Positions 50,810-59,785 of a stretch of 64,000 nucleotides of DNA are shown here, piece after piece (position 1 is the stretch's first letter; each line of letters opens with the position of its first letter). The notes below the pieces were generated by a model that saw nothing but the letters and a program-made list of their open reading frames with translations, did not search any database and was not told the DNA's origin. Made by a program: the position numbers and the translations under genes. The stretch spans positions 620,001 to 684,000 of the forward strand of contig NZ_QRBE01000001.1 of the NCBI RefSeq assembly GCF_003363155.1. Reading direction: 5' to 3'. The DNA is from Dyella monticola. Lineage in GTDB: Bacteria > Pseudomonadota > Gammaproteobacteria > Xanthomonadales > Rhodanobacteraceae.

Positions 50810-51652
50810 CTAACGCCGTATCGCCAAGACGCCGTCCAGCGCGAGTTGTGCGTTGAATCCCGCTTTGTCCAGCCGCTTGGCAACCTCTTGCGGTACATCG
50901 CGATCGCTGGTGAGTTTGTTCGGGCTGCCGGTGTAGTGGAACAGCCGGCCGCCACGGCGCAGCACGCGGGCGAGCTGGTCGTAGAACGCCTGCGAATAGA
51001 GCTCGCCGGCAATGCCGAAGCGGGGCGGATCATGCAGCAGCGCATCGATCGACGCATCGGGAATGTGCGTGATGGTATGCGACACGTCGGCATGCGTGAG
51101 TCGCAAGCGGTCACCGCTGGCCGGAGCATGGGGATCGGGCGACCACGGATTGAGCGTGCGCAACCACAGTACGTCGGCATTCTTTTCGAACGAATGGATC
51201 TGCGCCACACCGCCTTCCAGACAACAGGCGGCGAAATAACCCAGCCCACCGCAGGTATCGAGCAGTACCTTGCCGCGCGGCTCGACCAGCGCCACTTTGC
51301 GGCGGGCATCGTCGAGGGGCGATTCCTTCGCGGTGGGCAGCATCTTGATGCCGTCGATCTCGAAGGTGGGTGCGCCCCATTCAGTGGGAACCAATTTGAT
51401 CAACGAGCCGGAAAAGCGCGATACCGGCGCGAAGTCCTCGCCATCCCAGTAATAGATGGTGCGCTCTTTCACTTTGGGCGGATAAGGGTAGTGCTGGCCT
51501 TTCCATTCCCAGCTATCGGCGTGCAAGCAGGCCGTGCCGTTCGTGCGGTTCAAGTCCAGCGAACCGTTCCACTCGCTCGCGCCGCTATCGCGCGAGGCGG
51601 ACAGCGCTTGGGCAGTGGATCGTGTGAGCAAGGGGCCGGAATAGTGCGGCAC
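50810..51652 (-). CDS. Class I SAM-dependent methyltransferase
   Basis: A 280-residue protein. The SAM site 'KVLLDTCGGLGYFAACCLEGG' is motif I (about 128-148), and 'HSFEKNADVLWLR' is the acidic loop. 'DALLHDPPRFGIAGELYSQAFYDQLARVLRRGGRLFHYTGSP' carries the DPP catalytic tetrad and strand 6. The DPPR motif resembles that of small-molecule and RNA N-methyltransferases, but the substrate is unknown. An N-terminal beta domain (about 1-110) with several WxW strands precedes it and may bind substrate. Starts 30 bases downstream of the TetR gene on the same strand. Confidence 0.86.
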   Translation of the reverse strand: MPHYSGPLLTRSTAQALSASRDSGASEWNGSLDLNRTNGTACLHADSWEWKGQHYPYPPKVKERTIYYWDGEDFAPVSRFSGSLIKLVPTEWGAPTFEIDGIKMLPTAKESPLDDARRKVALVEPRGKVLLDTCGGLGYFAACCLEGGVAQIHSFEKNADVLWLRTLNPWSPDPHAPASGDRLRLTHADVSHTITHIPDASIDALLHDPPRFGIAGELYSQAFYDQLARVLRRGGRLFHYTGSPNKLTSDRDVPQEVAKRLDKAGFNAQLALDGVLAIRR

Positions 51653-51682
51653 GATGAATTCTCCTTGGTAAAACCGTCGGCG

Positions 51683-52345
51683 TTATTTTCGCGTTGTTTG
51701 CGCGCGTGTCTTGCTGCGTTTTGCCGCAGGTGGCTCGGGTCGACACAGGTAGCGCTCCATCAGCAAGGCGATTTCCTCGGCGAATTCGGGCCGCTCCAGT
51801 AATTCCGGACGCTCGTTGGCCGCTTCGTGGACAATCGCGTGGCCTGCGGCACGTACGATGAAGGTGGCCAGGTCCAGATCGGGCACGTTTCGCGCGTGAG
51901 GGCGAACCAGGCTCATCAGCAACGCATGCACCTGCGCCTCGTGCGCGGGATTCGCGCGCCGCGCGGAGCGGGGCAGCTCTTCGGCAAAGACGCGGTGCAG
52001 TGCCGGTGCTGCGCGGTGTTCTTCCATGCTGGCCGTCGCCAATGCCTTGAACAACGCACGCAGATCGCCTTTGGCCTGCAAGGTGGCGATGGCGTCGGGC
52101 GCAGCGCGGGTTGCCTTCTCCATATGCCGACGCTGCAGTTCGATAACGATCGATTCCTTATTGGGAAAATACTGGTAGAGCGAGGCGATGTTGACGCCGG
52201 CGCGCTCGGCGATCCGGTTGGTGGTGAAGCGAGCCCAACCGTCCTTGACCAGAATGTAAGTAGCCGCTTGCAGGATGGCCTCCACCGTGGCGTTGGAGCG
52301 GGCCTGCCGCGGGCGTTTGCGCGGATGTGTCCGAGGTTTTGGCAT
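51683..52345 (-). CDS. TetR/AcrR-family regulator
   Basis: A 220-residue repressor. The basic N-terminus 'KPRTHPRKRPRQARS' precedes the helix-turn-helix 'AILQAATYILVKDGWARFTTNRIAERAGVNIASLYQYFPNKESIVIEL'. The C-terminus 'RKTRAQTTRK'-like tail is also basic. The ligand domain is of the type in 'TetR/AcrR, C-terminal domain 15-like' proteins, by eye. The methyltransferase gene follows 30 bases downstream, and the nitroreductase gene is divergent, 51 bases away. ATG 52345; a TTG at 52372 is in frame. Confidence 0.9.
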   Translation of the reverse strand: MPKPRTHPRKRPRQARSNATVEAILQAATYILVKDGWARFTTNRIAERAGVNIASLYQYFPNKESIVIELQRRHMEKATRAAPDAIATLQAKGDLRALFKALATASMEEHRAAPALHRVFAEELPRSARRANPAHEAQVHALLMSLVRPHARNVPDLDLATFIVRAAGHAIVHEAANERPELLERPEFAEEIALLMERYLCRPEPPAAKRSKTRAQTTRK

Positions 52346-52396
52346 GGGTTGCAATGCAAGTTGGCAAAGCAAGTTTTAGCTTACATTATATTCGCC
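52346..52396. promoter_or_regulatory. Divergent promoter with TetR operator-like palindrome
   Basis: 51 bases between the TetR and nitroreductase starts. TTGGCA (52361) and CATTAT (52384) with a 17-base spacer form a good -35/-10 pair for the nitroreductase gene. TTGCAATGCAA (about 52349-52359) is a near-perfect odd palindrome just upstream, in a position to block the promoter. Confidence 0.6.
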
Positions 52397-53155
52397 ATGG
52401 ATACCTGTCTTGCCGCCGAGCGTGATGTCATGGCCGAGCCCGTGACCGATACATGGGCAGCGTTTTGTGCCATCAACGCCCATCGTCGTGCAGTGCGGGA
52501 CTTCGATGGCGGCGCGGTGGCCGATGAGGATATGCGTGCCGTGCTGGCAGAAGCGCAGCTGGCGCCATCCAGCAACAATCTTCAGCCCTATCAGTTTCAT
52601 TGGATACGGGCCCCGCATCTGCGCGCTCAATGCGCTGCCGCCTGCCACAATCAGCGCGCCGCTGCAGGGGCCTGGGCATTGATCGTTTTAGCGGTCAGTA
52701 ACGCGTTATGCGCGCGCACGCTCGACGGCTGGGTCGAACAGGTGGAGGTGTGTCCCGAGCTGGATGAGGCGTCGCGGGCGTATCACCGCAAGCAACTCAA
52801 GATTCAACGCTTGTTTGGCCGCATCGCGGGCATATCGCTTTGGACACCTTTAATGGCCTTGGCGAGCTGGATCGATCCTGTACTGATGTTTGTGCCATTG
52901 GGGCCATCGGGTATGCGCCACTGGGCGACGCGCAATAGCCTCTACGCGGTGCAAACGCTTTTGCTTGCGATAGCAGCCAAAGGCCTCGACAGTTGCCCGA
53001 TGGAAGGTTTCAGCGCACGCAAGCTTGCGCGGCTATTGAAGCTACCGCGTGGCACGGTGATTCCGGTGGTCATTGCCGTTGGGCGGCGCGCACTGGATGC
53101 GCGTATCGAGCCGCGCTGGCGCGTTCCATTTGACGCTGCCATCGTCGAGCATTAA
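52397..53155 (+). CDS. Nitroreductase-family protein
   Basis: A 252-residue FMN enzyme. The opening 'INAHRRAVRDFDGGAVADEDMRAVLAEAQLAPSSNNLQPYQFHWIR' carries the conserved Arg and the 'APSSNNLQP' FMN loop. The end 'GLDSCPMEGFSARKLARLLKLPRGTVIPVVIAVGRR' matches the NfnB/NfsB-type tail. The middle has a longer insert ('RAYHRKQLKIQRLFGRIAGISLWTPLM'). It reduces nitro compounds or quinones with NAD(P)H; the natural substrate is unknown. ATG 52397 is supported by the family start; the open frame upstream to 51827 is antisense to the TetR gene. Probably repressed by the divergent TetR. Confidence 0.9.
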   Translation: MDTCLAAERDVMAEPVTDTWAAFCAINAHRRAVRDFDGGAVADEDMRAVLAEAQLAPSSNNLQPYQFHWIRAPHLRAQCAAACHNQRAAAGAWALIVLAVSNALCARTLDGWVEQVEVCPELDEASRAYHRKQLKIQRLFGRIAGISLWTPLMALASWIDPVLMFVPLGPSGMRHWATRNSLYAVQTLLLAIAAKGLDSCPMEGFSARKLARLLKLPRGTVIPVVIAVGRRALDARIEPRWRVPFDAAIVEH

Positions 53156-53272
53156 GTGCGGCAAGACATCCAAAGTGGTCATATGAAATTGTAGCGTAGT
53201 GGCTATTTTTGCAAGCCACTTTTAGGTCTAGTTTCTGCCATGCAGTGTTACTGCGCGACTTGGGAGAAATCC

Positions 53273-54349
53273 ATGACTGGGGTCAGCAAACGCTCCGTCC
53301 ACGTGCTGGTTGGATTGATGCTTGGAGTCAGCTCGCTGGTGCTCCATGCGCAGCCGGCGGATGGTGATCACGACTTCGATTTCGGTATCGGCACTTTCAC
53401 GACGCACATCAAGATGCTCAACCATCCGTTGACCGGTTCTACCGACTGGACCGAACTGAGCGGCACGGTGAAGACTCGCAAGATCTGGGATGGCGGCGGA
53501 AACCTGGAGGAACTGGAGGCCGGTAGCGGCGCCAGTCACTTCCAGGGATTGACACTGCGACTCTACAACGCCGCGACGCATCAGTGGAGCCTGTATTGGG
53601 TCGATAGTGACGACGGCACCGTGGGTAACGCCATGGTCGGCAGCTTCAAGCAAGGTCGCGGTGCGTTTTACGACAAGGAAACCGTCAACGGCCGTGCCGT
53701 GCTGGTTCGCGACATCTATTCCGAGGCGACGCCCAACACCTACCACTTCGAAGAGGCTTATTCGCCGGATGGCGGCAAGACATGGGAAACCCACTTCATT
53801 GCGAATTTGAACCGCAAAGCACCCGGCGCTGCGCAAGACGATGCGTCTTCGGCCAGCGCTGAGCCGGCCGCGCAGCACGATTTCGACTGGCAGTTAGGCA
53901 CATGGCGCATCCACATGTCGCGCCTGAAAGATCCGTTGACCGGCTCGCATACGTGGGCGCCGTTGGACGGAACGGTAGCGGTGGACAGGGTGTGGGGTGG
54001 GCGCGCCAATCTGGCGGTAATCGACACGCAAGGGCCTTCCGGCCATCTTCAGTTTCTTTCGTTACGCTTGTACAACCCAAAAAAGCAGCAATGGAGCTTG
54101 AATTTTGCCAAGCGCGGCGGCGGCGAACTTGGCATACCCATGGTGGGTGTGTTCAAGAACGGCAGCGGCGAGTTCTATAGCAAAGACCAATTGAACGGTC
54201 ATGCCATCGATTGCCGTTTCATTTTCTCCCAATTGAAGGGTGCGGCGAGCGAGGAGCAGGCTTTTTCAAGCGATGCGGGAAAGACCTGGGAGGTGAATTG
54301 GATCAATAACTCCAGCCTCGCCACGCAAGCAACGACAGCCATGCGATAG
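53273..54349 (+). CDS. Exported two-domain protein (DUF1579-like), first of a three-domain set
   Basis: A 358-residue exported protein with signal peptide 'VLVGLMLGVSSLVLHAQP'. Two homologous domains follow (residues about 40-190 and 205-350). Each begins '(H)DFDF/W...GT..(I)HM/KMLxHPLTGS' and has 'LRLYN...QWSLYWV/NFA' and 'GKTWE'. The same domain occurs once in the next gene (54366-54959). The pattern resembles DUF1579, a lipocalin-like fold, in which 'HxFxWxxGxW' marks the start. Function unknown; a ligand-binding role is a guess. GGGAGAAA precedes the ATG. Confidence 0.8.
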   Translation: MTGVSKRSVHVLVGLMLGVSSLVLHAQPADGDHDFDFGIGTFTTHIKMLNHPLTGSTDWTELSGTVKTRKIWDGGGNLEELEAGSGASHFQGLTLRLYNAATHQWSLYWVDSDDGTVGNAMVGSFKQGRGAFYDKETVNGRAVLVRDIYSEATPNTYHFEEAYSPDGGKTWETHFIANLNRKAPGAAQDDASSASAEPAAQHDFDWQLGTWRIHMSRLKDPLTGSHTWAPLDGTVAVDRVWGGRANLAVIDTQGPSGHLQFLSLRLYNPKKQQWSLNFAKRGGGELGIPMVGVFKNGSGEFYSKDQLNGHAIDCRFIFSQLKGAASEEQAFSSDAGKTWEVNWINNSSLATQATTAMR

Positions 54350-54365
54350 ACCCAAGGTGCGTGCC

Positions 54366-54959
54366 ATGACTACTGCGAAGCGTCTGTGTCTATGCTTTTG
54401 CGCAATCACTGCGCTATGCACCGTGCATAGCAACGCGCAATCGTCCACGAAAACGCCGATGCCGGCTGATGCGGTGTCACCGGCACCCCGCGATGGACAG
54501 CACGATTTCGATTTCGAATTCGGAAAGTGGAACACGCATGTATCGATGCTGGCGCATCCCTTGACGGGCTCCAAGACCTGGGTCGACTACACCGGCATCA
54601 CCGTAGATCACAAAATATGGAATGGCGTGGCCAACCTGGTGGAGCTGGATATGAAGAACGCATCCAGCCATCTGATGCTGGCGTCGTTGAGGCTGTACAA
54701 CCCTGCCACGCATCAGTGGGGTTTGTACGTGGTCAACAGCCGCAGCGGCACACTCGGTACACCCACCTTAGGTGGATTCGCCCATGGGCGTGGTGTGTTC
54801 TATGACAAAGAGACCTGGGATGGAAAACCCATCGTGGTGCGCTTTGTCATCACCCCGCGCAGTGCCGATGCCATCCACTTCGAGCAAGCGTTCTCCGCGG
54901 ATGAAGGCAAAACGTGGGAAACGAACTGGATAGCGGATGACACGCGAATCGCGCAGTGA
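54366..54959 (+). CDS. Exported single-domain protein, paralogue of the preceding gene
   Basis: A 197-residue protein with a signal peptide ending near 'SNAQSS' and one DUF1579-like domain: 'HDFDFEFGKWNTHVSMLAHPLTGSKTWVDYTGITVDHKIWNGVANLVELDMKN', 'LRLYNPATHQWGLYVV' and 'GKTWETNWI'. The upstream two-domain gene ends 16 bases before this start, so the three domains are made together. ATG 54366 follows AAGGTG. Confidence 0.82.
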   Translation: MTTAKRLCLCFCAITALCTVHSNAQSSTKTPMPADAVSPAPRDGQHDFDFEFGKWNTHVSMLAHPLTGSKTWVDYTGITVDHKIWNGVANLVELDMKNASSHLMLASLRLYNPATHQWGLYVVNSRSGTLGTPTLGGFAHGRGVFYDKETWDGKPIVVRFVITPRSADAIHFEQAFSADEGKTWETNWIADDTRIAQ

Positions 54960-54997
54960 TGCGTGACAAAGCGAGCGACATCACGCTTTCCTACCGA

Positions 54998-55084
54998 TCA
55001 GACCAGCATCGCGCCAAGCGTGCTGACGCACAGTACCAGGCAGGCTGCGAACAGGCTGTTGAGCATCAGGGTTTCGAATTTCAT
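54998..55084 (-). CDS. 28-residue membrane peptide
   Basis: 'MKFETLMLNSLFAACLVLCVSTLGAMLV' (quoted in parts: start 'MKFETLML', end 'VSTLGAMLV') is a small hydrophobic peptide. GGAGAAC lies 8 bases before the ATG at 55084. One membrane helix fills the whole peptide. I do not recognise it. It lies between the DUF1579-like genes and mddA, on the minus strand. Confidence 0.55.
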   Translation of the reverse strand: MKFETLMLNSLFAACLVLCVSTLGAMLV

Positions 55085-55295
55085 GATCGTTCTCCAGTGA
55101 GGTGAGTGAGGCTTTCGAGATAGATAGAGCAAGCCTCGTGCCAAGCACTCATGGGTGCTGAAAAGCCGCATTGGAGAGCCGTTTTCACGGTATTTCGCTA
55201 AGCATCGATAACTGTCCGCGGACGGTTGTCCGTGTGATGCGGACAGGACGCGGACAGCGGGCAGCGATGGACGACTGTCCGCTGTCGTGTGTTTT

Positions 55296-56033
55296 TTAAA
55301 CCCCACGCCGCACACGCCAAGGAAGAAGCATCGCAACGCGACGGCGATAGGTGCGGTAGGGCTCGCCGAAATAGGTAGCCATGTCGCGTTCCTCCAGCTG
55401 TAGCGCGATCAGGACGTACATCGTCATGGCGGCCGCAAAAAGCAGGTGTCCGCGTGTCATGACCGGTGCGGCCCAGAACGAAACCAGAAAGCCGAGCATG
55501 AGCGGATGTCGCACGATGCGATAAAGGAAGGGTGTGCGAAATCCAATCGGCGCGTAGCTGCGGTTTCTGAGGTTCAAATACACCTGGCGCAGCCCGAACA
55601 AGTCGAAATGATTGATCAGATACGTGCTGGTCAATACCACCAGCCAACCCAGCGCAAACAACACCCATAGCACCGTCGTCACGAAAGGTGCATGCAGGTG
55701 CCACACCTCTTGCGTGATCGGCACCCAGCGCCAGAACAGCAAACACAGGATGAGGCTGGCCAGCAGCACATAGCTGCTGCGTTCGATGGCTTGCGGCATG
55801 AAACGCGTCCACCAGCGTTTGAAACCCGGCCTCGCCATCACGCTGTGTTGGAAGGCGAACAGCGCAACCAGGGCGAGGTCGATGCTTATCGTTTTGCCCA
55901 GAGATGCAGGTGTACCGCCGTCGATCGTCTTGGGAACGGGCAGGTTACCGACGAAGCCGATCAGATAAAGGAACGTTGCGAAGAAAGCCAGATAGCAAAC
56001 TAAGCCATAAATAAAACACAGCAAGCGAATCAT
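55296..56033 (-). CDS. mddA: Methanethiol S-methyltransferase (MddA-like)
   Basis: A 245-residue membrane methyltransferase with five to six helices. MddA-type motifs are 'YLIGFVGNLPVPKTIDGG' (residues about 22-40), 'QHSVMARPGFKRWWTRFMPQAIERSSYVLL', 'STYLINHFDLFGLRQVYLNLR' and 'LYRIVRHPLMLGFLVSFWAAPVMTRGHLLF' (the isoprenylcysteine-methyltransferase-like SAM region). MddA turns methanethiol into dimethyl sulfide in many bacteria, a detoxification. The OsmC-family gene is divergent next to it. Confidence 0.9.
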   Translation of the reverse strand: MIRLLCFIYGLVCYLAFFATFLYLIGFVGNLPVPKTIDGGTPASLGKTISIDLALVALFAFQHSVMARPGFKRWWTRFMPQAIERSSYVLLASLILCLLFWRWVPITQEVWHLHAPFVTTVLWVLFALGWLVVLTSTYLINHFDLFGLRQVYLNLRNRSYAPIGFRTPFLYRIVRHPLMLGFLVSFWAAPVMTRGHLLFAAAMTMYVLIALQLEERDMATYFGEPYRTYRRRVAMLLPWRVRRGV

Positions 56034-56251
56034 GGACGAGCCCTCCCGGACAGTGCCAGCGGTATGGCCAAACCTCGATCGAAAGACGGGACGTGAAGAA
56101 ACCGGTGGCTGCCGCTGACGGGTTGAATAGATGGGAGTACTGTGGGTCGCCAGGCCGGTGATGTCCTACCCGCGCGTCGCCCCGACCTGTCCCATCGTCC
56201 GGCCACTTGCGGGCGATGAACCTCACACGCACGGGCGAAGAGGGCATTGCG

Positions 56252-56782
56252 ATGGCGCAGCGCATTGCTGAAGCTGTACGGCGTGCAAGAGACGTGTTGC
56301 AACATCATCCCCAGCGGGGGCTTCACGATGACATGCCCGCCATCTCGCATTGGCAGCACGACACGCGCGTCGTCTCCGGTGATGCCCATGGCACGCAGGT
56401 GCTGACCGATATTCCCCGCGAACTCGGTGGGAGCGGCGACCAGGTTACGCCGGGGTGGTTGTTCAGAGCGGGCGTGGCGTCATGCCTTGCGACCTCCATC
56501 GCAATGAACGCGGCCGCCGAGGGCGTGGAACTGACCTTGCTGGAAGTCACGGTATCCAGCCGTACCGATGCACGCGGCATTCTTGGCATGAAGGGCCAGG
56601 ATGGTGAACAAGTGTTTGCGGGCCCTTGCGATATGCAATGGCGCGTACGCATCAATGCACGTGATGCGTCGCCCGCGCGACTGTGCGATCTGGTCGAGCG
56701 AAGCCGTCGATGCTCGCCCATTTCCTGCGCGGTGGAAAACATGGTTCGCGTACATATGCAGATCGACACGGCGGCGCATTGA
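56252..56782 (+). CDS. OsmC-family peroxiredoxin-like protein
   Basis: A 176-residue protein with the OsmC fold. 'ARDVLQHHPQRGLHDD', 'TPGWLFRAGVASCLATSIAMNAAAEGVELTLLEVTVSSRTDARGILGM' and 'CDLVERSRRCSPISCAV' give the pattern. The two Cys ('VASCLAT' and 'SRRCSPISC') are the usual peroxidatic/resolving pair of organic-hydroperoxide reductases. ATG 56252 follows AGAGGG. Its stop lies 1 base before the AraC start, so the two are one operon. Confidence 0.87.
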   Translation: MAQRIAEAVRRARDVLQHHPQRGLHDDMPAISHWQHDTRVVSGDAHGTQVLTDIPRELGGSGDQVTPGWLFRAGVASCLATSIAMNAAAEGVELTLLEVTVSSRTDARGILGMKGQDGEQVFAGPCDMQWRVRINARDASPARLCDLVERSRRCSPISCAVENMVRVHMQIDTAAH

Positions 56783-56783
56783 G

Positions 56784-57767
56784 ATGGCCGCGATGGATGC
56801 CTTCTCCGAAATCCTGCGCGTCGTGCGCTTGGTGGGCGCCATCTTCATCCAGGCCAGATTCACCGCACCCTGGTGTTATCAATCGCCTCGCGCGGACTCC
56901 GTTGCGCATTTGCTGGAACCGGGCGCCGAGCGCGTCGTTATTTTCCATTTGATTACTGAGGGAACCTGTTTCGTCGAGCTGGAGGGTTGTGCGCCGACCT
57001 GCCTTCATGCCGGCGATGTGGTGATATTTCCGCATGGCGACGCACACCTGATGTGTTCGCAGCCGGGCCTGGTGCCCGGCAAAGGTGCGCCCCTGACGGA
57101 CGTGTTGTCACGCAGGCCGCGCCTGCTTGCCTATGGCGGCGGCGGTCCGGTCACGCGTATTGTTTGTGGTTATCTGGCGTGTGATGCACGCCTGGCGCAT
57201 ATGCTGCTCGGCGGACTGCCAGCGCTTGTGCGCGTGAATGTGCGTGGATCCGACGCCGGCCTATGGTTGGAGGCTTCGGTACGTTACGCACTGAACGAAG
57301 CACGCTCACCCAGGCCCGGTGGTGCGGGCGTGTTGGCAAAGTTGGCCGAATTGCTGTTTATCGAGGTGTTGCGTCTGCACATGAACGATCCATGCAACGA
57401 CCACACCGGATGGCTTGCCGGCTTGGCCGACCCCATGGTGGGCCTGGCACTCAATGCGCTGCACCAACGCCCGGCATACGGCTGGACGTTGGACGAACTC
57501 GCAAGCACGGCGAACACGTCGCGTTCCGTACTCGCCGAACGCTTTCATCACCTGGTGGGAAGCACGCCGATGCAATACCTCACACAGTGGCGCATGGTGC
57601 TGGCTGCGAATTTGCTGTGCCGGAGCAATGCCACGCTTGCGCGCATTGCCGAGGACGTCGGCTACCAGACGGATACGGCGTTCAGCCGGGCATTTCATCG
57701 TGAGTACGGTATTGCGCCGGCCACGTGGCGCCGCCGTCAAACGGTACGGGAGCAGCCCGTGCGCTAG
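56784..57767 (+). CDS. AraC-family transcriptional regulator
   Basis: A 327-residue regulator. The N-terminal cupin-type AraC_binding_2/RipA-like domain has 'HLLEPGAERVVIFHLITEGTCFVELEG', 'LHAGDVVIFPHGDAHLM' and 'CGYLACDARLAHMLLGGLPALVRV'. The C-terminal double helix-turn-helix (about 225-320) is 'TLDELASTANTSRSVLAERFHHLVGSTPMQYLTQWRM' followed by 'TLARIAEDVGYQTDTAFSRAFHREYGIAPATWRR'. It is co-transcribed with the OsmC gene. It may sense an organic or thiol ligand, judging from its neighbours, but that is inference. Alternative ATG at 56793. Confidence 0.92.
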   Translation: MAAMDAFSEILRVVRLVGAIFIQARFTAPWCYQSPRADSVAHLLEPGAERVVIFHLITEGTCFVELEGCAPTCLHAGDVVIFPHGDAHLMCSQPGLVPGKGAPLTDVLSRRPRLLAYGGGGPVTRIVCGYLACDARLAHMLLGGLPALVRVNVRGSDAGLWLEASVRYALNEARSPRPGGAGVLAKLAELLFIEVLRLHMNDPCNDHTGWLAGLADPMVGLALNALHQRPAYGWTLDELASTANTSRSVLAERFHHLVGSTPMQYLTQWRMVLAANLLCRSNATLARIAEDVGYQTDTAFSRAFHREYGIAPATWRRRQTVREQPVR

Positions 57768-58434
57768 CCTGTGAAGGTGATGGCGTGCGGCTTCGGGCCA
57801 TGCGTTCCGCTGCGTCCTGCGCGATGACATGCGTGTGGCGCTGAATCGTTCCGCTCACGATTGAGTAAGGTTCACGACATTTGCGGTTCACTTATAGGGC
57901 GATGCAATGCGTCACCGCGCCGCTATTTTTTGCTGTTGCACTGCATGCAAAAAAATAGTGACGTAGTGCGCAATCTATATGCGAGCAAACACTCCGAATG
58001 CGTATTCATATCACACTCTCTACACGCCATCGCCCCCATTCTGAATTTCGCCGACCGAGCAATTCGATTGCAGTAACGGCACATATAAACGCTCGATATT
58101 AAGTGGTGAGGAGACGCAATGGTCACGCGCCTTTAGGTTTTTCCAGGGGAAAACACTCCAGCCAGCAGCTCATTAAAGACTGCGCCGACGGGCGCGGTGC
58201 TGGGCTCGGCTTTGCGAAAAAACACCGTGTCTGCGCAGGCGGATGATGTCGTTTTGTCCCGTGGCGTCGATGGGAATGGCTCGATGCGACTGCGCTCACG
58301 CCGATGAATTGTGAATCGCGTTTCTAGGTAAAGAGACGTGACAGGGGAGTGGCATGGATGCAGTCGCTGTTGTGAGTACGGTGGCTCTTGGGTGGTCCAA
58401 GGGCTCTCATCGAAACATCCTGGGGAGATTATCA
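57768..58434. other. Long intergenic region before the secreted paralogues
   Basis: About 670 bases without a gene. It holds a hairpin at 57923-57958 and presumably a complex promoter for the secreted gene. The frame open upstream of 58435 lacks a start with a ribosome site. Confidence 0.5.
57923..57958. terminator. Hairpin with T/A-run arms
   Basis: CTATTTTTTGC ... GCAAAAAAATAG, near-perfect arms 13 bases apart, enclosed by GTCAC/GTGAC. T-runs on both strands suggest a terminator of the AraC/OsmC operon, about 155 bases after its stop. Confidence 0.5.
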
Positions 58435-59484
58435 ATGCAAGCTAAGCAATTTCTGTTACTCGCTGGTCTCATTAGCGCAGCATGCGTTCCCGCTGCGTTC
58501 GCCGCCCCGTCGGTCGATGTTTTTGGTCAACCCGCCGCTCAGCAGGTGGGGCCGATCGAGCAGGCTGCTCGTGCGGCATGGCGTGAGACGATGACGCAAG
58601 TCGCCACGCCGTCGCAAGGCTGCTTCCACGCCAGCTATCCGAGCATCATTTGGCATCAGATCGGCTGCTCGACGCTGCGTCCGGCCGTGCACCCGATGCC
58701 GCATTATTATCGTTTCGGCGAACCGCAGACGGCCGGCAACGGTAACGACTACACCATCAATACCGGTTCGCATCACATCACCAGCGCGATCGGCACCTTC
58801 CCGACGGTCACGGGCGTGACGTCCGAGCAGAGCGTTGGCGTGCCGGCCTACGGTGACGGCGGCATCCTGGGTTCCAACGAATATTCGGTGCAGCTCAATA
58901 CACAGTTCACCTCCACCACGGCGGCGTGCAAGAGCCACTCCGGCTGCACCGTGTGGCAGCAGTGGGTGTATGCGACCGACTACGAAGAAAATGGCGAAGG
59001 CGCCATCTTCATGCAGGATTGGTTGATCGGCTACGGCAGCAGCCGTTGCCCGAGCGGGTTTGGTAGCGATGGCGAAGGCGATTGCTACAAGAACAGCAAT
59101 GCCGCGCTCCCGCCGGATATCTCGCCTACCGCGCTGGCCAGCCTGAAGCTGACGGGTACGGCCGCCACCGGTGGCAATGACACCGCTGTCGTCACGTATG
59201 ACGGCGATGCCTACAGCACCAGTCAGGCAGACAGCACGCTGGATATCGCGTCGGTGTGGAACACCGGTGAATTCAATGTGGTTGGCAATGCCGGTGGTTC
59301 GGAAGCCGAGTTCAACAGCGGTTCGTCCATCACCGTGAATCTGGCGGTGAGCGATGGTTCCACCAGCGCCCCGACCTGCGTGGCCGATTCGGGCACCACC
59401 GGCGAGAGCAATAACTTGAACCTGGGTAGCTGCACGGCATCGGGTGGTTCGAACCCGTCGATCCAGTTCACCGAATCGAATTAA
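58435..59484 (+). CDS. Secreted protein, copy 1 of a tandem pair, unknown family
   Basis: A 349-residue exported protein. The signal peptide ends at 'AAFAAPS'. The mature part starts with 'DVFGQPAAQQVGPIEQAARAAWRE'. Eight Cys follow in pairs ('GCFHASYP', 'IGCSTL', 'AACK', 'SGCTVW', 'SRCPSG', 'GDCYK', 'PTCVAD', 'GSCTAS'), so about four disulfides are possible. The core has 'DYTINTGSHHITSAIG', 'WQQWVYATDYEENGEGAIFMQDWLIGYG' and a beta-rich Gly/Ser/Thr end ('SVWNTGEFNVVGNAGG'). It is not a family I recognise; the Trp/Tyr-rich core suggests a carbohydrate- or protease-related secreted protein. GGGGAG precedes the ATG. Very similar to the next gene. Confidence 0.8.
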   Translation: MQAKQFLLLAGLISAACVPAAFAAPSVDVFGQPAAQQVGPIEQAARAAWRETMTQVATPSQGCFHASYPSIIWHQIGCSTLRPAVHPMPHYYRFGEPQTAGNGNDYTINTGSHHITSAIGTFPTVTGVTSEQSVGVPAYGDGGILGSNEYSVQLNTQFTSTTAACKSHSGCTVWQQWVYATDYEENGEGAIFMQDWLIGYGSSRCPSGFGSDGEGDCYKNSNAALPPDISPTALASLKLTGTAATGGNDTAVVTYDGDAYSTSQADSTLDIASVWNTGEFNVVGNAGGSEAEFNSGSSITVNLAVSDGSTSAPTCVADSGTTGESNNLNLGSCTASGGSNPSIQFTESN

Positions 59485-59530
59485 ATCGAACTAAATCGGA
59501 TCGCAGCGCGCTGCGTTTCGAAATCGTGCA

Positions 59531-59565
59531 AGAGCCGAGGGAGCGATCCCTCGGCTCTTTTTTTG
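59531..59565 (+). terminator. Terminator after secreted copy 1
   Basis: A 12-bp stem AGAGCCGAGGGA/TCCCTCGGCTCT with GCGA loop and a run of seven T. Confidence 0.9.
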
Positions 59566-59785
59566 TGTCGCAATGTTTTGCAGGTAGGGAAGCGCTACAG
59601 CATCGCGTCTTATCGGTATGGCTGCTCGTTGCGCGCATGCAAACGTGATGTGCGCGTGAAGAAGCCTCAGCTTCGTGGGCAGGGGGAGCTGTTGCACGGA
59701 GGCGAATTGTTGTTGGAAGTACCGAGGCTTCTGGATGGTCCAGAAGTTTTAAACCGATAGCCATTTGCATAGTGGGGAGACATCA
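59566..59785. other. Region between the secreted paralogues
   Basis: About 220 bases of promoter DNA for copy 2, with the GGGGAGACATCA ribosome site. No gene. Confidence 0.5.

Noticed and set aside
51827-52396. 190-residue upstream extension of the nitroreductase
   Set aside because: It is antisense to the TetR gene and crosses the divergent promoter; nitroreductases start near 52397.
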